From the NCBI GenBank assembly GCA_018873225.1, contig JAEILZ010000003.1, positions 5,146,001 through 5,210,000 of the forward strand: 64,000 bases of DNA. The letters run 5' to 3'. Source of the DNA: [Phialemoniopsis] sp. UDSM-2020 (lineage: Eukaryota > Ascomycota > Sordariomycetes > Thyridiales > Thyridiaceae). Both the position numbers and the translations under genes were made by a program. Each line of letters starts with the position of its first letter. Within the stretch, counting starts at the first letter, position 1. This document shows positions 54,639 through 64,000 of this stretch, piece after piece. The notes under the pieces were generated by a model that saw only the letters and a list, made by a program, of their open reading frames with translations, ran no database searches and was not told the origin of the DNA.

Positions 54639-57600
54639 ATGGCTTCGAGGTACGGCCCTGGGGGCAGCCCCGATAGTCACGCAAGGAACGATTCCGGACA
54701 TCTGAACTTTTCGAAACCGCGCAAACCTTCTGGGTCGGATCACTCTATTGAATCTGCAGACATGGGCAATCGACATTTTGCGTCAGCGGAGCCTCAAGTT
54801 GGACACCAGACGGTGCAAGTTCCCCTCCTGGATGGTGGCTTGAGATCCGAGAATGGCGAGAAACGGACGGGCGGCTTGGCCAGACTACTGGGCTGGAAAC
54901 AGCGGTTGCCTTTTCATCTAGGGCCGCTTTTTCTATTGCCTCTCATTGTGTTGTTTGCGTTGATGATTGGCGCCCTGGAAATTTTGCGATTTTACTCCGA
55001 CCGCGACGGAGGCATCGTCGTCACGAGTGAAGATCGGCATTATCTCTGGACTTATGGACCAACACTGGGTACGCACACCGTTAGGCATAACGTCTAGAGA
55101 ATAGCACTAACACCATTCAAGTCCTCACAATTGTTGCCGCACTATGGGGACAGCTCGAGTACCGCGCGAAGCAGGTAACGCCCTGGGCCGTGATGAACGG
55201 CGAACCGAACAAGTCCGGCGCTGGACTTTTCCTCGACTACCTCACGCCGATAAGCTTGATCGCTCTGTTCCAGTCGGCGAAGCGGCGTCACTTCCTTGTC
55301 ACGCTGGGCGTCAGTGGCACTCTTGTCCTCCGCATCCTGATCATCGTGTCAACCGGCCTGCTGAGTCTCGTCACTCAACAAGTCGCTGACAGTGCGGACA
55401 TCACCACCCTCGACCGCTTCAACCTCAGCCAAGTCCAGAACGAGAAGCCGACAGATGCTGGCGTCACTCTCTGGGCTATCTCTCAGCAGAATGCATCGTA
55501 CCCCGCTGGCACGACGGCGAACCTGGCCGTTCAATCGTTCGTTGGCCCCAAGGATGGTAGGTGATCTGCCGCGTGATACTTGCCTCGTGCTTGATACTGA
55601 CCCAGACTCAGGCAGGGCAATTACCATCACAGGGAATGTCTCCGTCTTTGAAGCCGTGCCAACCTGTCACAAGTTCTACTGGGAATGGGACAAGGGCAAA
55701 AAGCCGTTCAACTTTCCACTCAACGACTTGCTGTCCGAAGAAGAAAAGGCGTTGCTCAATCCCCTTTGCAGTTATGTGCTTGATGACAACGCTCCACCGA
55801 CGATAAACCAACTGTCCTCTACTTTCTTTGACAGCCCATGGGACCTCGACCCCTGCGATGAAAAGTTGAAGAACGACTTTTCGAAATTACTATTTGTATC
55901 CATGTCGTACCCGATCCAGGGAAACATAACGGGCGCCTCGGCTGTCCTGTGCAATGCGACATACACGCTCACGCGACGGGAGGTGACGACGTCTTGGGTA
56001 GACGGTGCTCCCGGAGACGTGCTTAGCGTATCTGACGAGATCCTCGAGACCTTGCCGCTTGGGACCACCCCCGCCGCTCTCACAGGCTTGCTTTCGAATC
56101 CCTTTGGCGGCCAGATCAACAACCTCAACCCATTCTCTTCAAACAGGTCCACGTGGTTCAGTGTCATGAACTTCACCCAGCCCCAACCAGACCTTCGGAC
56201 GCTAAGCAGCTTGGACACGTTCCCAGATCTCTTCCAGCGGGTATTCAGGAGCACGGCTGCACAAAAGATCAAGAGCCAGTTCAGCAATGGCGCAGCAAAC
56301 CAAAGCCAAACGATCGAGGGAACGATGGAATTCGAGAGCACGGTACTCGTCGTGGAAAACGTGTCGCTGAGAATCATGGAATCCCTTCTAGGACTCATGA
56401 TCGTCGTCTGTATGACATTGTGCATCCTACAAATTGAGGCGACATTTCCCCGCGATCTTGGCTCGCTGATGGCAATGGCATCCGTCCTCTCGCAGAGCCC
56501 AGGATTATCAAGAGCCTTGAGCGAAACAAGCGACTGCTCCGAGAGCCACTTGGCAAAGAGCCTAGCTGGATACGACGCCAGAGCATTTACGACGGGCGAA
56601 GCAGCCAAGGCCAAGGTCGAAGTTCGCGACATGCTGCCACCAGAGACAAGGCGGCAGCTGAAGAATGACACAACTACAGAACCTTCTCTTCCTGAGAAAG
56701 AGTGGTGGGTGCCGATTGGGGGCACGGTAATCTACAAAGTGGCCCTAATCTTCGTCACTTGTGGCCTAGTAGCGGCGCTCGAAGCTTTGTACCAGACGGC
56801 CGTCAAGAACAGGGGCCTCCTCGAAGTATCGACCGAGGGATATATGAAGTACGGATGGCTCTTTCTTCCAACACTGATTATGGCCTTAGTCGCGATCTCG
56901 TACAGCACGATCGACTTTGCCGCGCGGACTTTGCATCCATACCGAGAGCTGAGGCGTCTCAAAGAGAACAATGTCGACACCATGGTATATGATCCATTCG
57001 CACGTACGACTCTGCTGGCCGTGCCTCACGCCTTGGGCCGTCGATACTTTGCTCTCTCGGCGGCGATGATCACGTCCATTCTCGGACCGCTTCTCACCAT
57101 CGCAGCAAGCGGCCTCTACACTCCAGTCTTTGAGCCCGGCACCCAAGCAATGACTCTCAAGCTGGACGAGTGGTTCGATATCAGTAACGCAGCTCTTCTG
57201 GAGACGACTTATGCGACCAAGACACTGACAGGCAATACACCGTCGGACGTGGTTGTCAACCAGGCAATCCAGTACAACAACCTGAGCTACTCACAGTGGA
57301 CTTACGACGAGTTCGCCTTCGCATCCATAAGGCCAGACACCTTCGTCGGCCAAGATGTATCCAATCGCACACTAGAGGCGCGCCTCCCCGCCGCCCGTAC
57401 ACAGCTGAACTGCACGCCCATCGAGACCAAGCCGATTGAGTATGGGCCGGGCGGTCAAGGGTTCTACATTCCCATCACACCCCCGCCAGGATGCAATGAT
57501 GATGCCGATCCTTCCAACAACACCCTGTTCCTCACAAATCAAAACGTTCAGGTTCCCGACGATGGGTTCTTTGGCCAGTGGGCGTCGACATTTGGAAACA

Positions 57601-58649
57601 TACCTCAGGACTTTATAGAAGCGCTCTTCGGGCTGGACTTCCGATCGCCCTACACAGTCTGCACAGACGACGTACAGCACCTCTTCTTCATCTACGGGCA
57701 CCAGACGGGCAACACGACCGACGACCTCACGGTGCTGCACTGCATGCCCTACGTCGAGGCCCTGCAGGTCGACGTCAGCCTCAAGCTGCCCTCCTTCGAG
57801 ATAGACCACCTGACCGCCCCGGCCCCCAAAGCCGTCGAGGGCACGGCCCGGCCGTTCGACCCGCGCAACGCGACCGCCGGGTCAATCCCCTTCCCCTTCC
57901 CGTCGACGAGCCAGGTCACGGGCCGCAAGCTCGACGCCTTCTTCACGCTGCTGACCTCGGCGCGCGACGGCGTGCCGGTCGAGCAGCTCATGGGCCGCGA
58001 CAACGCGGCGCGCATGCTGCGCAGCATGAACCACGCCTTTGCGCAGCTGTGCGCGCAGACCCTGGCCCTGACCTTCCGCGCCCCGGCGTCGACGCGCACG
58101 CTCGACGGCCAGGACGCCTCCGTGGCCGCGGCGGCGGCGGAAGCTGCGGGCGGCGCGGACATGCCTGCCGCGCAGGGCCCGTGGACGGGCACCCTCCTCG
58201 GCGGTTCGACGCGTCTGCGGCAGAGCAGCGTGTCGACGCGCATCCTCGAGGGCTTTTTGCTGGGGATGGCGGTCTTTGCGTGCGTCTCGTTCTTTTTGGG
58301 GGGCGAGGTGCGCGTGCTGCCCAAGAACCCCGGCAGCCTGGCGGCGCGGATGAGCCTGCTGGCCGACAGCGAGCTGGTGGAGCGCCTGCGGGACGGGCGG
58401 GTGGTCTGGAGCGGCAGGGACGGAAGCAGTACTGGTGGTGCTGGTGCTTCTGGGGACAAGGAGAAGAAGGAGTACTCGCGCGTAAGGGTGGAGGAGGAGA
58501 AGGGGTGCGACGACCTTGAGAGTCTGAGCTACGGGCTTACGTGGTGGGCTGGGAGAGGGGGAACGAAAGGGAAGAATAGGTACGGCATCGATGGGTGGAG
58601 GCCTGAGAAGGCGGAGAGGACGGGGTCATCGTCAGGGAGGTCAGCGTGA
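54639..58649 (+). CDS. Large DUF3433-family membrane protein
   Basis: Exons are 54639-55068, 55122-55556 and 55606-58649 with introns of 53 and 49 bp; 1,302 residues. Hydrophobic segments occur near residues 95-117 (LGPLFLLPLIVLFALMIGAL), 145-155, about 200-225 (LVTLGVSGTLVLRILIIVST), and in pairs in the middle (MESLLGLMIVVCMTLCIL; VALIFVTCGLVAAL; GWLFLPTLIMALVAI; SAAMITSILGPLLTIAA). A last one lies near 1190 (ILEGFLLGMAVFACVSFFLG). Between them are two large exposed domains with N-glycosylation sequons and paired cysteines. This twofold repeat of membrane cluster plus ectodomain is the DUF3433 pattern common in filamentous fungi. Function is unknown. The last 600 bp are much higher in G/C at third positions than the rest. 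Confidence 0.88.
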
Positions 58650-61600
58650 GAAGGTGAAGATGTGATTGTCGTTGGCTAGAGCAGGTTTACGAGGATGCTG
58701 TGGACAATATCGGGCATGTTTTCGGACGAAGTACCTGCATGTAAGACAGTCCGGGGTCCGGGGAGTGTACCTACGCCCTTCTCATTACGTTTTGTGGAGG
58801 CCGTTATGCGCCTCTATGTCGTTTTCGTTGTGTCATAGTTCAGGACAATGCCGGGATCGCGGGGATAGTAGGACCTGGAGATGTCTGGAGATGATGGAGA
58901 TACCCTCAACAAAGCTTGAATTTCGCAGATCTGTTGGTTGTATGCCCCCCAAGCGACCGGTCTTCCCCGGTCTGTGTTGTACTTATGACATCTTGTCATG
59001 GAGATGCAAGATCAAAGATCACGCCAATGACAAACCAAAACCCTTGGAGGCGCCGCGATGTGTCAAGGCTTCTACGTGGCTCCTGTATGGATAGAAGGAT
59101 TGAAGTATTGACATCAGGGCCTTGCCATTTCTGTCGACCGAGGTCGCTTACTCCCTAGGGCCATATTACACTGGCCCTGTGGGACACGGAAGCAAAGCGG
59201 CAGTCTAGTTATATCCGGCAGCGGCGAGGAGCTGGTAGGTGATGGGCAAATGCAAATGCACTCCGCACACCATCCCAGGGGCTTGCGGCTCCGCAAGAGG
59301 GACGCGGTGCAGCATTAGTGATTGCTTGTTCTAATGGAATTTGTCCTATCAAGGACACCGAGATGTCACCGAGACGAGGTGTCCACATTGGAGGCGATGT
59401 GTGCATCTTCTTTTATGGAGTAGGAAGGAGGGCACACGCACGAAGACACCATCAGAGGAGGGCAGGGCCGGAAGCTAAGAAAGCCAAGTGATGCAAGCTG
59501 GATCTGTCGGTAGATCGCCGACTTGCCGAGGCGGCTCAACAACTCCAAGCTGCCCAATTACAGAGCCCTTAGGGCTTCTAGAAGGGAGGGTGGAAGCCCT
59601 CCCGAGGCAAAGTGCTGTACACCAGTACTGGCCACTAAACTGATTGTGCAGTAGACTATCCGCTGGTGGCGGTCCTTTTTCTCCCCTTCCGTTACCGTTA
59701 CGTCCTCCTACTGTTGATGATCTCATCGCGTGAAGAACTGCCAGGCCGGGAGATCTACCCTTGGCGAGATGACCAAGTAGAAACGCCGTTCCTCAAAAGA
59801 CCTCCATCGCGGCAAGTGGCATTCTCTCGAACTGCATTTTGCTGTGCCTTTTGCTTCCTTCTCCGCGATCCTGGGGAATTAGCGACCTGGGGTGCACGAA
59901 CCAGTCCAATTCCTGAATACTTCTTTGTCATCGCGTGCGTTTGAGGGCGTTAGTAATGCGACGATGTGATCGTGACGCGGGTCCTGCCATCGTCATGGAG
60001 GTTTGCGACGTGGAGACGGTACCCATCAGAGAATCCACACTCGAGGGCGAGGGTGTATGGAAGGAGAAAAGACACTACACACTGCAGTAGGAACGCAGAT
60101 GGAAATAGAGCGGCGACTTTGTGTTTCTGTCGGTACGACAATGCAAGGTCAGACTGGGCTGGAAATGCGAATAGGTCGAAACAGGCCAAAAACCTCGTAA
60201 GCAGTGCGGCTTCTGCTGATTCTTTGCTGTTCTTTTCTGGTGCAAGTATGGGATGTTGTGCTTGAGCCCAACAAGGGAGTGAAGAATTTCGGTGGTCCCA
60301 TGACTCGACGCGATCGCGGCTTCTGTGGTGACTCGGGCCACCTGCCTCCGACTCAAACGCCGCCGCAAACCCGGACGCCCCGGCAGGTACGACCGAAGAA
60401 AAATTAGCACAACAGATTGAATGATCGCCAACAGCACAGTTCCAGCTAATCATGCTGAAGATCGATCAGTCTTTCTCTACATTTCGCATCACAAGACTCG
60501 GCTTCCATGCTCTCGAAATCCAATATCAGCAGCTTTTGGGCCTTTCATTGCTAAGAAAGCAGGCCATTTCGGCGCATTTACGCAGTGCTGGCCGATTCCT
60601 TCAGGGCTTCTAGGGCATGCTGTTACCTAACATATTGACCGTCTCAGCCACAGGAACTCGCGCAAAATGCAACGTGGGTCGGGTCGGGACCTGAGCAGCG
60701 CCCTAGCGCCGAGTGAACAGCGCTAGTCCAGCGAGATCGATGGCCTAAACGCACTAAAGGGATCCATTTGAGCCTCTTCAAACACAATCTCCTGATCCTC
60801 GAGTCGGTCAGTCAACAAGGCAAAGAGACACCGTTTACGTACAGACAACTATTACAGTCTCCACAGAGGAGCCCACTCTCCGTGGTAGACCAGCGAGAAC
60901 AGCTCCCATCCCGTACCCTACTCGCATTCCGCACCCCGAGTCTCCAGACGACACACTATTCAGGGTCTGGATTTGGCCGAGCGCCGGCCAGCAAACTGGC
61001 TGTCTGCTCCGAGATGTCGTGTACTACGCGAGCAGAGAGGCCCTTGAGCCCGCTTTTCGCTCATCTCAGTGCCGGCGCTGGCGCGGTGGAGCGGCCCTCG
61101 CGGCTTGGTGGCATGAGTGTTATTATTAAACCTGGGACCATGCCTGTGCCCAGATCTCTCGTCTTTTCTCTTGGCTCCCAGCATGTCATGAACTTTGTGG
61201 GAAGACGCAAAAAGCTTGGCCTCAACGTGTCGACAAGTGGAAGCTTCCCCGTGTCCGAACCTTGAACCCTTGTGTGGCTACGCGGAGACCAGATCCGGAG
61301 AATCATCCACCAGGGAAACCGCAAAGCTTCTTAAATATCAAACCTTTTCCACTTGGCTTTTGACTTTCCCATTTCCTTGGACTCAACTCCAACCCAAAAG
61401 CCCATCCAAGTCCACAGGACCATACCAAACTTTGCACCGAGCCATATCAAGAGGCAACTCAAGTGTCTGAGCCAGCCTCATCACACCCTTCAACACTTCT
61501 TTACACGCTGCCACCAACATCTTCGAAGAACCGAGTCAGTTCTTCAGAAAACTCTTACCTAGTAGCTCCTTCCCATCAGGATTTCAATATCCGTAGCCAG

Positions 61601-61677
61601 GAAAGCTCGATCGACAGTACTTAACACATCATCACATCTGGTTGCCGCCAACCCACTATCCTGACACACCTGCCACC
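58650..61677. other. Gene-poor stretch of about 3 kb
   Basis: No gene is supported. The longest minus-strand frame (59950-60453) and several plus-strand frames lack domains and overlap one another. The region 61330-61640 is pyrimidine-rich and C/A-rich and is probably the long 5' leader and promoter of the amino acid permease gene. Confidence 0.45.
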
Positions 61678-63240
61678 ATGGCTGGTAACGACAGAATACA
61701 AGAATCTCAACCCCAAGAAGACCATATCATTCCAGTCAAGCAGGTCACCTCAAAATCCAAATCCACACACAAGAGCATGGCTCCTCCGCAACCGGAACCG
61801 CGCACCTCAAGCGATGTCGACGGCATGTTCTCCGGAGAGGTCGTGGGCGAGATCCGCGAGCGCGAGTACCAGGAGGACCTTGAGAAGAGGTTAACAACAA
61901 AGGGCGATGCCCACTTTCACCGACTAGGCTGGAAGCGCTTAACCGTCGTCCTCATCGTCGAGGCTATCGCCCTCGGCAGTCTCAGTATCCCGTCGGCGTT
62001 CGCCACCCTTGGCCTGCTGGCAGGTGTTATCGTCACAGTCGGCCTCGGTCTCGTTGCTATTTACACCAGTTACGTCGTCGGCCAGGTCAAACTGCGCTTC
62101 CCCCACGTCTCCCACTATGCGGACGCCGGTCGTCTGATCTGGGGCCGCTTCGGATACGAACTCGTCGGTATCATGTTTGCTCTGCAGCTCACCTTCCTCG
62201 TCGGATCACACTGCCTGACGGGCACCATCGCCTTCCTCAACCTGACCAACAACGGTGCCTGCTCGCTCGTCTTTGGCGTCGTGTCGGCCATCATCTTGCT
62301 GCTGCTCGCCATCCCGCCCTCCTTCGCCGAGGTCGCCATCCTCGGCTACATCGATTTCGTCTCCATCATCCTCGCCATCGGCATCACCATCATCGCCACC
62401 GGCGTCGAGAGCACCAACGCCCCGGGCGGTCTCGCGGCGGTCCCCTGGTCGGCGTGGCCCAAGGACAACTTGTCGTTCGCCGAGGCCTTCATTGCCATCA
62501 CCAACATCGTCTTCGCCTACTCCTTCGCCGTCTGCCAGTTCTCCTTCATGGACGAGATGCACACGCCGCAGGACTTCCCCAAGTCCATCTGGGCTCTGGG
62601 CCTGATTGAGATCTTCATCTACACGGTAACCGGCGCTTTGATCTACGTCTTTGTCGGTCAGGACGTCAAGGCCCCAGCGCTGCTGTCTGCCGGCCCCCTG
62701 ATGTCCAAGATCGCTTTCGGCATCGGCTTGCCCGTTATTTTCATCTCGGGCTCTATCAACACGACCGTCGTAGCCCGCTACCTCCACGGCCGCGTCTTCA
62801 AGAACTCGGTCATCCGCTACATCAACACGCCCATGGGCTGGGCCACCTGGCTGGGCCTGTGCATGGCCATCACCATCGTCGCGTGGATCATCGCCGAGGC
62901 CATCCCCTTCTTCTCGGACCTGCTCTCCATCTCGTCGTCGCTCTTCATCTCGGGCTTCACCTTTTACTTCCCCGCGCTGTTCTGGTTCCTCCTGATCAAA
63001 GAGGGCAAGTGGTATGAGCGCAAGAACCTGCTCCTGAGCATCGTCAACGGCATCATCTTCCTGATCGGCATGGTCGTGCTGGTGGGAGGTACCTACGCCA
63101 GTATCAAGGACATTGTAAGATCACACTTCTCTGAAACCTACCGTCTCAATCCACATTTGCTAACCTGCCTTTCTTTTTAACAGAGCGACCAGTTCAAGGC
63201 CAACACCGTCCGCGGCTCCTTCACCTGCGCCCCGATCTGA
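61678..63240 (+). CDS. mtr: Mtr-type neutral/aromatic amino acid permease (AAAP family)
   Basis: Plasma-membrane proton-coupled amino acid transporter resembling Neurospora Mtr, which takes up neutral aliphatic and aromatic amino acids. Exons are 61678-63114 and 63184-63240; the second supplies only the last 19 codons, ending GSFTCAPI. The product has 497 residues. A hydrophilic N-terminus of about 85 residues ends at HFHRLGWKRLTVVLIVEAIALG, which starts the first of about eleven membrane segments. Conserved runs include SLSIPSAFATLGLLAG, AIPPSFAEVAILGYID, FSFMDEMHTPQDFPKS, GLIEIFIYTVTGAL and IAEAIPFFSDLLSISSS. The N-terminus is longer than in Neurospora Mtr. The ATG at 61678 has a good fungal context (CACCATGG). 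Confidence 0.93.
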
Positions 63241-64000
63241 AAGAAGCGCGCCACATTTGCTAGAGACAGACGAGTCCGGTGGGACATGCGGCTGTGTATG
63301 CGATGATGCCGCTGAATGCAGACAGTCGACACTAGGGCCGCTTCCGGGGACGAGGCAAGGGAATGGCGCATGGAGCGCTCCACGCTTCTTACCGATTCAC
63401 GGCTCTCCGTGAAGGCGCATTTTCGACATCGGGATTCAACAGAGATTGCGACCCAGTCGTAATTGAGCTTCATCGCTCCCCTGATATCTGGGTCAAACGA
63501 CAGCTGCTGCCGTTGCTGCTCTTACTCCAGCCAGCATCGCAGCACATCATCATGCCTTATGTACGACGGTTAGAAATTAGAATTGGGCATTAGACATTTG
63601 GATATAGACAAAACAAAATGTCTTAGGAAGGAAATCAATTGATAGAAAGCGAGTGAGATCTTCTTTCAGACTCCTCGTATTTGTCACCACATCTGGCTGT
63701 CTCATTCGTATTATTTTCCTCTTTGGTGCTTTGACTCGATCTGTCCCGGGAGGCTGTGCCTGTGCGCCGGGCACGGCCGCGCCGACGGACGACTTGGCGT
63801 TACGCAACGGAGTCTTGGCCGTTCTTTCGCCAGGTACCAAAAGTCACCCCACGAATTGCGCTCCAAAACGAACTACCTGTGAAGATCTCGCATTCTGCTA
63901 CAAGTGCGATGATATCTATGCCAAGGCCCAGCAAGGTCGCCAAGCTTTTAACTTGAGCGCATTCGGAAACGACGTGTACCAATGTATCGATATGCCTCAC
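63241..64000. other. Right-edge region without a recognised gene
   Basis: 3' flank of the permease gene to the window end. Short frames on both strands (for example 63577-63840 and 63800-64000, minus) carry no domain. A gene could start beyond the edge. Confidence 0.4.

Noticed and set aside
57578..58519. 313-residue plus-strand frame in another phase of the DUF3433 gene
   Set aside because: Arg/Ala/Pro/His-rich shadow within the long true exon.
59950..60453. 167-residue minus-strand frame in the gap before the permease gene
   Set aside because: No domain, overlapping frames in three other phases, no splice context; treated as chance.

Overview
The window is a filamentous ascomycete (Pezizomycotina) chromosome segment, most likely from a Sordariomycete. 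Genes carry short 49-125 bp introns with GTRNGT-type donors and YAG/AAG acceptors. Several families are typical of these fungi: NACHT-type NLR-like proteins, Zn2Cys6 regulators, DUF3433 membrane proteins, an Mtr-type permease and fungal Baeyer-Villiger monooxygenases. I joined exons by hand from splice signals and reading phase, so most models run across introns.

Layout. (1) 0-11.6 kb is an accessory, rearranged region. The ATPase half of a SNF2 helicase lies on the minus strand at the left edge, and the N-terminal half of apparently the same gene lies on the plus strand at 6.4-7.3 kb. Between them is an NLR-like gene (N-terminal helical domain, NACHT, C-terminal C2H2 zinc fingers) with a one-base deletion. 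A second NLR-like gene (serine hydrolase, NACHT, ankyrin repeats) follows at 8.1-11.6 kb. (2) 11.7-21.4 kb is a conserved housekeeping block: Rpt2, a Ubc1-type E2, succinyl-CoA ligase alpha, Elp3 and a small membrane protein. (3) 21.8-23.5 kb holds an F-box-like pseudogene with two in-frame TAG codons, bounded by short repeats. (4) 23.8-42.2 kb is rich in specialised-metabolism genes: two unrelated-looking Baeyer-Villiger monooxygenases, an MFS transporter, a 2-oxoglutarate/Fe(II)-type oxygenase, a Zn2Cys6 regulator, a cupin, a thioesterase-like hydrolase, a membrane-anchored Dabb protein and a cyclase-family protein. No polyketide, peptide or terpene backbone enzyme is present. (5) 42.6-64 kb returns to core-type genes: an acidic unknown, a fasciclin GPI protein, an OCRL-type 5-phosphatase, Dcp1, a DUF3433 protein and an Mtr-like amino acid permease, with two gene-poor gaps of about 3 kb.

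The two most interesting signals are these. First, one inversion of about 5.5 kb (breakpoints near 1,766 and 7,275) would explain both helicase halves and carries the first NLR gene. Second, the backbone-less oxygenase/hydrolase cluster looks like a Baeyer-Villiger-centred catabolic or tailoring pathway. No tRNA, rRNA, CRISPR or intact transposon was recognised.
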